From positions 806,001-870,000 of the forward strand of contig CAVQYZ010000005.1 in NCBI GenBank assembly GCA_963718405.1: a stretch of 64,000 bases of DNA, in the 5' to 3' direction. Of the stretch, positions 44,315 through 53,008 are shown in pieces. Position 1 is the stretch's first letter, and every line of letters starts with the position of its first letter. The DNA is from Bog-756 sp963718405 (GTDB lineage: Bacteria > Actinomycetota > Acidimicrobiia > Acidimicrobiales > RAAP-2). The translations under genes and the position numbers were made by a program. The notes below the pieces were generated by a model. The model saw nothing but the letters and a program-made list of their open reading frames with translations, did no database searches and was not told the DNA's origin.

Positions 44315-44663
44315 CCCCAAGCAGTTGATGACCGACATCGTGCTCAGCACCGTCACCCCGGTCCAGGGGGACCGGGCGCGGTCCCACCATCATGGTCGGA
44401 ACAGTTCCGGAGATGCCGAGCTCATCAACTTGGTGGCCCGGGGAGACCAGGGAGCCCGGGCCCAGCTCTATGAGCGACACCGGAGCTGCGTCCATCGGTT
44501 GGCCATCCGACTCTACGGACGGGACCAGGCCCTGCGGGTGACCGATGAGATCTTCTCGGCGCTGTGGTCGGCCTCGGAGGTGGTGGACATCACCGACAAC
44601 GCGCTGTGCACGGTCCTGCTCATCGCCACCCGTGACCGGACGTTCGCCGGCGTGGCCAGGTAG
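44292..44663 (+). CDS. Sigma-70 region 2-like protein, truncated
   Basis: 123 residues. After an unconserved N-terminus, 'DAELINLVARGDQGARAQLY' and 'ERHRSCVHRLAIRLYGRDQA', with 'VTDEIFSALWSASEVVDI', match region 2 of ECF sigma factors, which binds the -10 element and RNA polymerase. The linker and region 4 are missing: the protein ends at 'DRTFAGVAR'. The next 25 bases and the converging pyrE gene leave no room for region 4. It may be a region-2-only regulator, an inactive remnant, or truncated by an indel. The start could be GTG 44292 or GTG 44307. Confidence 0.62.
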   Translation: MRVAPVLSPKQLMTDIVLSTVTPVQGDRARSHHHGRNSSGDAELINLVARGDQGARAQLYERHRSCVHRLAIRLYGRDQALRVTDEIFSALWSASEVVDITDNALCTVLLIATRDRTFAGVAR

Positions 44664-44688
44664 CTGGGCCGCCTACCGGTACCTGCGC

Positions 44689-45283
44689 TCAGCCGCCCTC
44701 GTACTCGAAGCCCAGATCGGGCGCGGTCAACAGAGCGCGGAACGGGAGGCCCTCGGCCTCGGCCATGGCCGCCACGGTGCCGCCCCGGTCCACCACCGCC
44801 ACCAGCAGCACCGGTTCCGCCCCGGCGTCGATCACGGCGTGGGCCGCCTCGAGGAGGGAGGTGCCCCGGGTGACGGTGTCCTCGGTCACCACGACCCGGT
44901 CACCCGGATCGAGGGCCCCGGCGATCCGGCCGCCTCCACCGTGGTCCTTGGCCTCCTTGCGGACGCTGAAGGCCTTCAGGTTGCGACCCCGGAGGGCGGC
45001 CACGCCGGCGGTGATGAACGCCACCGGGTCGGCTCCCATGGTCAGGCCGCCGATGGCGTCGGCATCGGCCGGGGTCACCGACAGCACGCCGTCGGCCACC
45101 AGCACCATGGCCTCGGGGCGACACACCGTCTGCTTGGAGTCGATGAACCAACTGCTACCGGCGGCCCGATTTGAGGACGAAGTCACCCCGCTTGACCGAG
45201 TGCTCCAGCAGGTGGCGGCGGAGCGCCTCGAACTCGGTGGGCGGCAAGCTGGAGGGCGGCACGTTCTCGGAGGAGCTGCTCAC
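44689..45283 (-). CDS. pyrE: Orotate phosphoribosyltransferase (frameshifted)
   Basis: Start GTG 45283 overlaps the purM stop (GTGA). The N-terminus reads 'FEALRRHLLEHSVKRGDFVL' and 'KSGRR', then continues one base out of frame with 'SSWFIDSKQTVCRPEAM' (extra T near 45157). The PRPP-binding motif is 'DRVVVTEDTVTRGTSLLEAA'; Arg replaces a residue that is usually Thr/Gly in VVEDVVTTG. 'VRKEAKDHGGGGRIAGAL' is the flexible loop, including the catalytic Lys-His stretch. The enzyme makes OMP from orotate and PRPP. About 197 residues once corrected, normal for the family. It lies at the end of purF-purM, so one purine operon includes a pyrimidine step. Confidence 0.85.
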
Positions 45284-46449
45284 GAAGGCCACAACTCCGG
45301 TCCGACCAGTTCCACCCCACGGGGCCCCTCGTCCACCCGGCCCACCACGCCGGCGTCGACACCGGCCGCTCCGAGAGCCCCCAGGACGTCGTCAACACGC
45401 TCAGGATCGACCATCATGACCATGCCCAGCCCGAGGTTGAACACCCGGCTCATCTCGGCGTCGGTCACCCGACCGAGGCGGCGGATCTCGCCGAAGATGC
45501 GAGGCACCTCCCAGGTCCCCCGACTCACCACCGCCCGGAGGCCCTCGGGGAGGGCCCGGGGGATGTTGCCTTCGAAACCGCCGCCGGTGATGTGGGCCAC
45601 CGCGTGCACCCCCGGGCCCTCCGGACCGACGGCGCCGCCCTCACCGGAGGCGTCAAGGGCCGCCCGCACCGCCGGGGTGTAGATGACCGAGGGGCGGAGG
45701 AGCTCGTCGCCCAGGGAGACGTCGGCACCGGGCCAGGCCGGCGCCTCGAGGGACGGGCCGCCGTTCGGCGCCAGGACCAGGCGGGCCAGGGAGTAGCCGT
45801 TGCACCGGAGACCGGGCGAGGCCAGCCCGATCAACACGTCGCCCGCCCGCACCAGGTGGGAGCCGAGAGCCTGGTCCTGCTCCACCACCCCGACGGCGAA
45901 GCCCACCAGGTCGAACTCCCCGGGCTTCATGACCCCGGGATGCTCGGCCATCTCCCCGCCCAGAAGGGCGGCCCCCACCTGACGGCACCCGTCGGCCACC
46001 CCGGCCACCAGGTCGGCCATCTGGGCGGGATCGATCTTCCCCGACGAGATGTAGTCCAACAGGAACAGGGGCTCGGCCCCCTGGCACACCAGGTCGTCGA
46101 CGCACATGGCCACCAGGTCGATGCCGATGGTGTCGAACCGTCCGAGCTCCTCGGCCACCTGGGCCTTGGTGCCCACCCCGTCGGTCCCCGCCACCAGCAC
46201 CGGTTGGACGTAGCGGGCGGTCTGCAGGGCGAACAGGCCGCCGAAGTCACCGATTCCGCCCAGCACCTCGGGGCGGAGGGTGGAGGCCACCAGGGGCTTG
46301 ATCAGCTCGACGGCCCGCTCCCCGGCGTCGATGTCGACGCCGGCGCCCGCATAGGTCGCCCCCCCCGGGGCCGGCTCCGGCGCGCCCCCCGCAGAAGCCC
46401 CGGGAGATCCGCCTGAGGAAGGGTTCGGCGGCGTACCGCCCCCGGTCAC
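45280..46449 (-). CDS. purM: Phosphoribosylformylglycinamidine cyclo-ligase (AIR synthetase)
   Basis: GTG 46449 overlaps the purF stop (GTGA); 389 residues. The first 40 are Gly/Pro/Ser-rich and unusual. The core starts at 'TYAGAGVDIDAGERAVELIK', then 'VLVAGTDGVGTKAQVAEELG' (ATP site), 'DLVAMCVDDLVCQGAEPLFL', 'LLGGEMAEHPGVMKPGEFDL' and 'AHITGGGFEGNIPRALPEG'. It converts FGAM to AIR with ATP, step five of purine synthesis. It is placed between purF and pyrE with overlaps at both ends. Confidence 0.94.
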   Translation of the reverse strand: MTGGGTPPNPSSGGSPGASAGGAPEPAPGGATYAGAGVDIDAGERAVELIKPLVASTLRPEVLGGIGDFGGLFALQTARYVQPVLVAGTDGVGTKAQVAEELGRFDTIGIDLVAMCVDDLVCQGAEPLFLLDYISSGKIDPAQMADLVAGVADGCRQVGAALLGGEMAEHPGVMKPGEFDLVGFAVGVVEQDQALGSHLVRAGDVLIGLASPGLRCNGYSLARLVLAPNGGPSLEAPAWPGADVSLGDELLRPSVIYTPAVRAALDASGEGGAVGPEGPGVHAVAHITGGGFEGNIPRALPEGLRAVVSRGTWEVPRIFGEIRRLGRVTDAEMSRVFNLGLGMVMMVDPERVDDVLGALGAAGVDAGVVGRVDEGPRGVELVGPELWPS

Positions 46450-47987
46450 GCCTGGTTCCCGCTGGCCGCCCCACTCAGTGCCGGTCGCTCGGAGAACTGC
46501 ACGGGCACCGGCACCGGGTAGTTGCCGGTCAGGCAGGCATCGCAGAATCCGGCCCCGGGGGCGTCGATGGCGGTGACCAGATGGTCGAGGGTCAGGTACT
46601 CGAGCGAGTCCACGTCGAGGAAGTCGACGATCTCCTCGTTGGACTTGATGGCGGCCAGCAGCTCGGTCCGGTCCGGGGTGTCGATGCCGTAGAAGCAGGG
46701 CCAGCGGAACGGCGGCGAGGAGATGCGGAGATGGACCTCGGTGGCCCCCGACTCGCGGAGCATCTTGACCATGGCCCGGGTGGTGGTGCCCCGCACGATG
46801 GAGTCGTCGACCACGATGACCCGCTTGCCGGCGATGTTCTCCTTCAAGGGATTGAGCTTGCGGCGCACCCCGTTGGCCCGCTCGGCCTGGGTCGGGGCGA
46901 TGAAGGTGCGTCCGATGTACCGGTTCTTGACCAGGCCCTGTCCGTAGGGGATGCCCGAGGCCACCGCGTACCCTTCGGCGGCCGGCACCCCGGAGTCGGG
47001 CACGCCCATGACCAGATCGGCGGGCACCGGGGCCTGCGAGGCCAGCAGCTGACCCATCCGGCGACGGGCGCCGTGCACCTCGTTCCCGTAGAGGGTGGTG
47101 TCGGGTCGGGCGAAGTAGACGAACTCGAAGATGCACAGCTTGGGGTCGAGCCGCTCGACCGGGAAGGGCCACTCCGAGCGCAACTCCTTACCGTCGATGA
47201 TCAGCACCTCACCGGGCTCGAGCTCGCGGATGAAGGTGGCCCCGATGACATCGAGGGCCGGCGACTCCGAGGCCAGCACCCAGCCCATCTCGAACTCATC
47301 GGTGGCCTCGAGACGGCCCAGGCACAGCGGGCGGAAGCCGTTGGGGTCCCGCACCCCGATGAGCCGCTCGGCGTCGAGGAGCACGAACGAGAACGCCCCT
47401 TCCACCGAGGGGAGCACCGAGAGTAGGGCCTGCTCCAGATCGTCACCGGACCGTTCCCAGAGGCGGTCGGGGTCGTCGGGAGGGAAGTGCTGGCCCAGCA
47501 GTTCGGCCACCAGATCGCTGTCGGACGACACCAGGCCGGGCAGCATGTTGGCCTTCTCACCCAGGGCCACGGTGTTGGTCAGGTTGCCGTTGTGACCGAG
47601 AGCAAAACCGGCCCGACCCACACCGCGGAACACCGGTTGGGCGTGCATCCAGTCACTGGAGCCGGCGGTGGAGTAGCGGGTGTGGCCGATGGCCATGTGG
47701 CCCCGCAGCCCGGAGAGCTTGCGCTCGTCGAACACCGTGGTGACCAGACCCATGTCCTTCATCACGGTGATGGCGTCGCCGTCGCAGACCGCCATGCCGG
47801 CCGATTCCTGCCCCCGGTGCTGCAGGGCGTAGAGGCCATCGAAGGTCAGGTGTGCCACCGACCTACCCGGGGCGTAGACCCCGAAGACTCCGCAAGCTTC
47901 CTTGGCTTCCATTATCGGTTGGTCACCGCACACACCGGGGTCGTCGGGCTCATCCTTGACCACGATTAGGCCACAGATGGACCTCAC
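46446..47987 (-). CDS. purF: Amidophosphoribosyltransferase
   Basis: The first committed purine step: PRPP plus glutamine to phosphoribosylamine. Start candidates are GTG 47987, GTG 47963 and ATG in 'MEAKEACGVFG'; I use 47987 because TAGGAT lies upstream. The catalytic Cys in 'EACGVFGVYAPG' must be freed by removal of the propeptide. The glutamine amidotransferase domain has 'LYALQHRGQESAGMAV', 'GHTRYSTAGSS' and 'GHNGNLTN'. The phosphoribosyltransferase domain has 'KRVIVVDDSIVRGTTTRAM'. Cys residues 'YFARPDTTLYG...CFYGID...GFCDACL' fit the FeS-type enzyme. It overlaps purM and is divergent from a PHP-domain gene. Confidence 0.94.
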   Translation of the reverse strand: MRSICGLIVVKDEPDDPGVCGDQPIMEAKEACGVFGVYAPGRSVAHLTFDGLYALQHRGQESAGMAVCDGDAITVMKDMGLVTTVFDERKLSGLRGHMAIGHTRYSTAGSSDWMHAQPVFRGVGRAGFALGHNGNLTNTVALGEKANMLPGLVSSDSDLVAELLGQHFPPDDPDRLWERSGDDLEQALLSVLPSVEGAFSFVLLDAERLIGVRDPNGFRPLCLGRLEATDEFEMGWVLASESPALDVIGATFIRELEPGEVLIIDGKELRSEWPFPVERLDPKLCIFEFVYFARPDTTLYGNEVHGARRRMGQLLASQAPVPADLVMGVPDSGVPAAEGYAVASGIPYGQGLVKNRYIGRTFIAPTQAERANGVRRKLNPLKENIAGKRVIVVDDSIVRGTTTRAMVKMLRESGATEVHLRISSPPFRWPCFYGIDTPDRTELLAAIKSNEEIVDFLDVDSLEYLTLDHLVTAIDAPGAGFCDACLTGNYPVPVPVQFSERPALSGAASGNQA

Positions 47988-48070
47988 CGTGCCAACCCAT
48001 CCTAGTGGCGACGTCGCCGGACGTGCCCTCCTCCGGCCCCACCCCGCCCGGGGCCGGAACCCGGCACCGG

Positions 48071-48084
48071 TAACCTCCCCCACG
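48071..48084 (+). promoter_or_regulatory. Candidate -10 element of the PHP gene
   Basis: TAACCT (48071-48076), eight bases, then ATG 48085. It belongs to the same recurring leaderless geometry. Confidence 0.4.
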
Positions 48085-48933
48085 ATGATCGACCTCCACA
48101 CCCATTCCGACGTCTCGGACGGCAGTGACCCGCCGGCCCGGATCGCCGAGCTGGCGGCCGAGGCCGGGTGTGGAGCGGTGGCCCTGACCGATCACGACTC
48201 GCTGGCCGGGATCGACCCCGCCCGACGCCGGGCCCAGGAGCTCGGCGTCACCCTGATCCCCGGGTGCGAGGTCTCGTGCCAGTCGGCGGGCACCGGTGGG
48301 ATGCACGTGTTGGTGTACTTCGTAGAGGACGATGACAGCCCCTTCGGCCTCGAACTGGTCCGGCTCCGGGAGGACCGCCGGCGCCGCAACCTGGCTCTGA
48401 CCGACCGGCTGGTCTCGTTGGGCATCCCCCTCACCTACGACATGGTGGTGGCCGAGGCCGGGGGCGAGTCCGGTGTGGGGCGACCCCACTTCGCCTCGGT
48501 CATGGTGGCGGTGGGGGCGGCCGACTCCGTCGATGACGCCTTCGATCGCTATCTCACCAACCGGAGGCCCGGATTCGTCCCGAAGGCACGGCTCTCGGCT
48601 GCGGACGTGGCCCGGTTGGCCCGGGAGTCGGGCGGGGTGGCGGTGCTGGCCCACCCCTACAGCATGGGTCTCGAGGGCCCGGACCTGGCCCGGGCGGTCG
48701 GCGAGCTGGCCGACGCCGGGCTGGTCGGCATCGAGGCCATCTACGGCCGCTACTCGTCCCGTCAGCGCCAAGAGCTGGGCAACCTGGCCCGCCGCTTCGG
48801 GTTGGTCCCCACCGGCGGTTCGGACTATCACGGGGTGATCAAGCCCGACCTCCGGGTGGGAACCGGTCAGGGCGACCTCAAGGTGCCCGATCGGGTGCTG
48901 GCCGAGTTGGAAGCCCGCCGGCCGGCCGCCTGA
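48085..48933 (+). CDS. PHP-domain metal-dependent phosphoesterase
   Basis: A 282-residue protein starting at ATG 48085. The PHP metal motifs are present in order: 'DLHTHSDVSDG' (HxH), 'ALTDHDSLAG' (DHD), 'LIPGCEVSC' (Glu), 'GRPHFASVM', 'VLAHPY' and 'GSDYHG'. The domain matches the TrpH/YciV family, including E. coli RNase AM, which hydrolyses 3',5'-nucleoside bisphosphates and short RNAs. The activity is inferred from family. It is divergent from purF and convergent with purL. Confidence 0.9.
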   Translation: MIDLHTHSDVSDGSDPPARIAELAAEAGCGAVALTDHDSLAGIDPARRRAQELGVTLIPGCEVSCQSAGTGGMHVLVYFVEDDDSPFGLELVRLREDRRRRNLALTDRLVSLGIPLTYDMVVAEAGGESGVGRPHFASVMVAVGAADSVDDAFDRYLTNRRPGFVPKARLSAADVARLARESGGVAVLAHPYSMGLEGPDLARAVGELADAGLVGIEAIYGRYSSRQRQELGNLARRFGLVPTGGSDYHGVIKPDLRVGTGQGDLKVPDRVLAELEARRPAA

Positions 48934-49014
48934 CGGCCCGGCTGACCACCACCTGGCTGACCTCCGGCCTGCTGACCGCCAGCCGCCGGCTGATCGATGT
49001 AGCCGGTCCTCTGA

Positions 49015-51420
49015 TCAGGACACGGGGACCGGGGCCACCTCGTCCAGCCGTGAGGGCAGGCAGTCACGCCACGCCGCCGTGACCTCGGCGAGGTCCAGAT
49101 CGACCAGGCCCTCCACCGCCAACCGGTCCCCGCCGGCCGTGCCGAGCACCCGGAAGGCCACCCCGGCCTCTGCCGCCCGCGAGATCAACTCGTTCCGGCG
49201 GGTGGTGCAGACCACCACCCGGGACGGTGCCTCCGTGAACAGCTCGTGGTGGTCGGCCACACCCGCCACCCGGAGGCCGATCCCGGAACGGACGGCCAGC
49301 TCGGCCAGGGCCACGCCCAACCCTCCTCCGGAGACGTCGTGGATCCCCGAGACCACCGGCCCTTCCCCGCTGCCGTCGCCGCCCCCGTCGGCCACCGCTT
49401 CGGCCACCAGCTCGCTCACGAACTCCACCAGTCGGCGATGACCGACCAGATCCAGCTGGGGGAGGGTGCCGTTGCGGTGGTCGTGGAGGTCCACCGCCCA
49501 ACGTGATCCGGCCAACGAGGGAGGAGTACTCCGCCCGGCGGTGGCGCCCACGCTGGCGTCGAGGAGCACCAGCGCCGCGCCCTCGACCAGCTTCACCCCG
49601 GGGGGCGGGGCGGCCAAGCGGTCGATCAACCCGAGGGTGCCGATCACCGGCGTGGGATCGATGTCGGTGCCGTAGCTCTCGTTGTACAGGCTCACGTTGC
49701 CCCCGATGACCGGGAGCCCGAGGGCGGTGCAGGCCTCGCTCATTCCGTCCACGGCCTCGGACAGCTGCCACATGACCTCGGGATGTTCGGGGTTGCCGAA
49801 GTTGAGGCAGTTGACCACGGCCATGGGCCGGGCCCCGGCACAGGCCACGTTGAGGGCCCCCTCGGCCACGGTGGCCGCGGTGCCGGCCCGGGGATCGATC
49901 GAGCACCAGGTGGGGTTGGAGTCGGTGGTGAGGGCCAGGCCCTTCTCCGACAGAGGTAGGCCCGGGGCGGCCAGCCGGAGCACGGCGGCATCCCCCCCGG
50001 GGCCGTCCACGGTGTTGAGGAAGAGTTGGTGGTCGTACTGGCGGTACACCCACGACGGATCCGACAGCATGGCCACGAGGTCCGCCCCGCAGTCACCGGG
50101 GGGCAGCGACCCGGGATCGTCGGCGGCCCGGGCCTCATGATCGGGAGGCTGGAGCATGGGCCGGTGGTAGAGCGGGGCATCCTCACTGAGGGCCACCGCC
50201 GGGACGTCGCCGAGCACCTCACCGTCGAATCCGTCCAGAATCCGCAGTCGCCCGTTGTCTCCGTTGGGAGGCTCGGTGACCCGCCCGACCACGGCCGACC
50301 GCACCTCCCACCTCCGGCAGACCTCCTCCACCCGGGCCAGGTCCTCGGGAGTCACGATGGCCAGCATCCGCTCCTGGCTCTCCGAGGTCATCACCTCGTA
50401 GGGGGCCATCCCCGGTTCGCGCCGGGGCACCGCCGACACGTCGACGTCCATCCCCACCCCGCCCCGGGCCGCCGTCTCGCTGGTGGCACACACCAGCCCG
50501 GCCCCACCCAGGTCCTGGATGCCCACCACCAGCCCGGCGTCGAGCAGTTCGAGGCACGCCTCGATCAGGCGCTTCTCCTCATAGGGGTCACCGACCTGGA
50601 CGCTGGGCCGCTTGGCGGCCTCCTCGTCGGCGCTCTCACCGTCGGCGCTCCCGTCACCACTGCCGCCGCCGAACCCGGCCGAGGCCAGCACACTGACCCC
50701 GCCGATCCCGTCACGACCGGTGGACGAGCCCAGCAGCACCGCCAGGTTCCCCACCCCCGAAGCCTGGCCCAGCACCAGCCGGTCGGTGGGCAGCACCCCC
50801 ATGCACAGCACGTTGACCAGTGGGTTCTGGGCGTAACAACGGTTGAAGGTGAGCTCACCCCCGACCGTGGGCACCCCGACGGAGTTCCCGTAGCCGGAGA
50901 TCCCCGCCACCACCCCCTCGATGAGCCACTGCTGACGGGCCTGGTCGGGGTCGCCGAAGAACAGGGGGTCCATGACGGCGATGGGACGGGCCCCCATGGT
51001 GAAGATGTCCCGCAGGATGCCGCCGACCCCGGTGGCGGCGCCCTGGTAGGGCTCGATGGCCGAGGGGTGGTTGTGACTCTCGATGCGGATGGCCACGGCG
51101 ATCCCGTCACCGGCATCGATGACCCCGGCGTTCTCCCCCGGACCGACCAGCACGTGGGGCGCCTCGGTGGGCAGCCGCTTGAGGTGGACCCGGGACGACT
51201 TGTAGGAGCAGTGCTCGCTCCACATCACCGCGAACAGGGCCAGCTCCAGATGGTTGGGCGGCCGGCGCAGGACCGCCTCCACCTCGTCACGCTCGCCGTC
51301 GGTCAGGCCCAGGGCCCGGTGAAGCGGTTGGCCGGACGGCTCGACTCCGGAGGGATCGTCGGCGCCCCGACGACCATCTCCATTCGGTTGCGGCCGGCTC
51401 ACCTGGTCATCCGAGTCCAT
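49015..51420 (-). CDS. purL: Phosphoribosylformylglycinamidine synthase, large subunit
   Basis: About 801 residues from ATG 51420 ('MDSDDQVSRPQPNGDG'). This is the small PurL type that works with separate PurQ and PurS. Key parts: 'LFAVMWSEHCSYKSSRVHLK', 'VGPGENAGVIDAGDGIAVAI', 'IESHNHPSAIEPYQGAATGV' (active-site His), 'TVGGELTFNRCYAQNPLVNV', 'GIQDLGGAGLVCATSE' and 'AVVNCLNFGNPE'. A Ser/Gly/Asp-rich insert near residue 265 is unusual. TACGCT lies six bases before the ATG, indicating a leaderless start. It is separated from purQ by one plus-strand gene. Confidence 0.95.
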   Translation of the reverse strand: MDSDDQVSRPQPNGDGRRGADDPSGVEPSGQPLHRALGLTDGERDEVEAVLRRPPNHLELALFAVMWSEHCSYKSSRVHLKRLPTEAPHVLVGPGENAGVIDAGDGIAVAIRIESHNHPSAIEPYQGAATGVGGILRDIFTMGARPIAVMDPLFFGDPDQARQQWLIEGVVAGISGYGNSVGVPTVGGELTFNRCYAQNPLVNVLCMGVLPTDRLVLGQASGVGNLAVLLGSSTGRDGIGGVSVLASAGFGGGSGDGSADGESADEEAAKRPSVQVGDPYEEKRLIEACLELLDAGLVVGIQDLGGAGLVCATSETAARGGVGMDVDVSAVPRREPGMAPYEVMTSESQERMLAIVTPEDLARVEEVCRRWEVRSAVVGRVTEPPNGDNGRLRILDGFDGEVLGDVPAVALSEDAPLYHRPMLQPPDHEARAADDPGSLPPGDCGADLVAMLSDPSWVYRQYDHQLFLNTVDGPGGDAAVLRLAAPGLPLSEKGLALTTDSNPTWCSIDPRAGTAATVAEGALNVACAGARPMAVVNCLNFGNPEHPEVMWQLSEAVDGMSEACTALGLPVIGGNVSLYNESYGTDIDPTPVIGTLGLIDRLAAPPPGVKLVEGAALVLLDASVGATAGRSTPPSLAGSRWAVDLHDHRNGTLPQLDLVGHRRLVEFVSELVAEAVADGGGDGSGEGPVVSGIHDVSGGGLGVALAELAVRSGIGLRVAGVADHHELFTEAPSRVVVCTTRRNELISRAAEAGVAFRVLGTAGGDRLAVEGLVDLDLAEVTAAWRDCLPSRLDEVAPVPVS

Positions 51421-51432
51421 GACCGGAGCGTA
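51421..51432 (-). promoter_or_regulatory. Candidate -10 element for leaderless purL
   Basis: On the minus strand TACGCT (51432-51427) is followed by CCGGTC and ATG 51420. The six-base spacing places transcription start at the initiation codon. Confidence 0.5.
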
Positions 51433-51851
51433 CCTGCCGGCCCTTCGGTGCCATGAGGCCCCACCGGTCGGTGCCACGCCCCGGGATCACCAGCCGGCGC
51501 GGCGACCCTTCGGCGCCCACGGTCGGTGGACGGTCAGCCATTTGCCCTTCGACCGCCCACTCCCACTCCGATGGTCCGCTCCTACTCAGGCCATGGCCTG
51601 CCGAAACGGTGCGGATGGCCTGGCAATGGCCCCGCCGGGATTGGCACTATCCCGGTTGAAACGACTCCAAAGGCCATTGAAAGAACTTCCGATGCCGTCC
51701 ATGCATCACCGAAATCGCCGCCCGGCTGATACCCGCTATAGCTCCAACCGCCAGAGCGTTGAACCAGGTGTCCACCGCCGGGTCATTCATCTGTACCTCA
51801 GAGTCATTGAACCCATTTGCCATCTATGGATTCGTCTGGGATGCTCACCGT
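51433..51851. other. Intergenic region, no supported gene
   Basis: A 420-base gap between purL and a plus-strand gene. Base composition becomes AT-richer after 51640. Two TTGAAA motifs lie at about 51655 and 51678. The open frames present have no ribosome-binding site and translate as Pro/Arg/His-rich sequence. It probably carries the promoters of both neighbours. Confidence 0.4.
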
Positions 51852-52283
51852 ATGGCAGCCACCACTTCGACGAAATCCCGCAAAAAAACTCCCATGTCCG
51901 ACACCCACAAGGCGGCATTGGCCAAAGGCCGTGAAGAGGGGCGCGTCGTGCGCCAATACCTTGAGGCCTTGGAGTCCACCAAGCCCCGGCGGGGCAGAAA
52001 GCGGACCCCGGATTCCATCCGGCGCCGGCTGGCCACCATCGATTCCACACTGGCGGCAGCCGAGCCATTGACCCGGCTCCATTTGATCGAAGAGAAGCAG
52101 CGACTCGAAGCGGAACTGTCCCACAGCGGAGACACCGTTGACATGGCCACGCTCGAAAAGGCCTTCATAAAGGTGGCCCGGGTCTACGGCGAGCGCAAGG
52201 GGATCTCTTATTCGGCCTGGCGGACGGTCGGAGTCAGTGCTTCGGTGTTACAGCAGGCCAAGATCCCCCGCACCCGCAGCTGA
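51852..52283 (+). CDS. Conserved hypothetical, basic N-terminal tail and helical core
   Basis: 143 residues from ATG 51852 ('MAATTSTKSRKKTPMSDTHK'); a downstream ATG at 51894 would trim 14 residues. The basic tail includes 'KPRRGRKRTPDSIRRRLATI' with an AT-hook-like RGR core. A coiled region 'LTRLHLIEEKQRLEAELSHS' follows, and then 'FIKVARVYGERKGISYSAWR', 'TVGVSASVLQQAKI', which resembles a small DNA-binding module. I believe similar proteins are widespread in actinobacteria, always uncharacterised. It lies between purL and purQ on the opposite strand, ending two bases before the purQ stop. A nucleic-acid-binding role is inference. Confidence 0.78.
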   Translation: MAATTSTKSRKKTPMSDTHKAALAKGREEGRVVRQYLEALESTKPRRGRKRTPDSIRRRLATIDSTLAAAEPLTRLHLIEEKQRLEAELSHSGDTVDMATLEKAFIKVARVYGERKGISYSAWRTVGVSASVLQQAKIPRTRS

Positions 52284-52285
52284 GC

Positions 52286-53008
52286 TCAGGCGCCGACGGC
52301 CACCGAGCTGGTGGCGCCGGCAGCAGCCGTCGCCCCAGTGGCCATCCCCGCCGCTCTCAGCAGCGCCTCGAGGAGAACCAGGCCGTCGACCGAGCCCAGC
52401 AGGGGATCGGAGGCCCGTTCGGGGTGGGGCATCAGACCGACCACATTGCGGCCCTCATTGCAGATGCCGGCGATATCGTCGACTGATCCGTTGGGATTGT
52501 CGGTATAGCGGAGCACCACCCGGTCCTCGCCCCGGAGCATGGCCTCGGTGTCGGCGTCGCAGGTGAAGTTGCCCTCGAAGTGGTTGATGGGGATGCGGAG
52601 CACCGTGCCCACCGGAACCCCGGTGGTCAGCGCGGAGTCCGAGGAGTCCACCCGGACCTCCACGGTGGTGCAGAGGAAGCGCAGTCCCCGGTTCTTCTGG
52701 AGGGCGCCGGGCAGCAGGCCGGCCTCGGTCAGCACCTGAAACCCATTGCAGATCCCCACCACCGGGCCGCCCTCGGCGGCGAAGCGTCCCACCGCCCCCA
52801 TCACCGGGGAGAACCGGGCGATGGCCCCGGGGCGGAGGTAGTCACCGTGGGCGAAACCGCCGGGCAGGACCAGGGCGTCGTAGCCGGCCACGGTGGCATC
52901 CCCGTGCCACACCAGATCGGCGGAGGCCCCGAGCCTGCGGAGGGCCAGGACGGCATCGTGCTCGCAGTTGGTCCCCGGAAAGTTGACCACCCCGATACGG
53001 GCTGACAC
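52286..53008 (-). CDS. purQ: Phosphoribosylformylglycinamidine synthase, glutaminase subunit
   Basis: 240 residues from GTG 53008. Class I amidotransferase that supplies ammonia to PurL. Features: 'VVNFPGTNCEHDAVLAL', 'LVLPGGFAHGDYLRPGAIAR', the nucleophile Cys in 'PVVGICNGFQVLTEAGLLPG' and His/Glu in 'VGLMPHPERASD'. The 'INHFEGNF' loop is typical. The start follows the purS stop directly. The C-terminus has an Ala/Gly-rich tail of about 15 residues ('ATGATAAAGATSS'). Confidence 0.95.
   Translation of the reverse strand: MSARIGVVNFPGTNCEHDAVLALRRLGASADLVWHGDATVAGYDALVLPGGFAHGDYLRPGAIARFSPVMGAVGRFAAEGGPVVGICNGFQVLTEAGLLPGALQKNRGLRFLCTTVEVRVDSSDSALTTGVPVGTVLRIPINHFEGNFTCDADTEAMLRGEDRVVLRYTDNPNGSVDDIAGICNEGRNVVGLMPHPERASDPLLGSVDGLVLLEALLRAAGMATGATAAAGATSSVAVGA

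Noticed and set aside
51419..51934. 171-residue plus-strand open frame upstream of the gene at 51852
   Set aside because: It starts inside the purL promoter and overlaps the supported gene in another frame, with His/Arg/Pro-rich composition.
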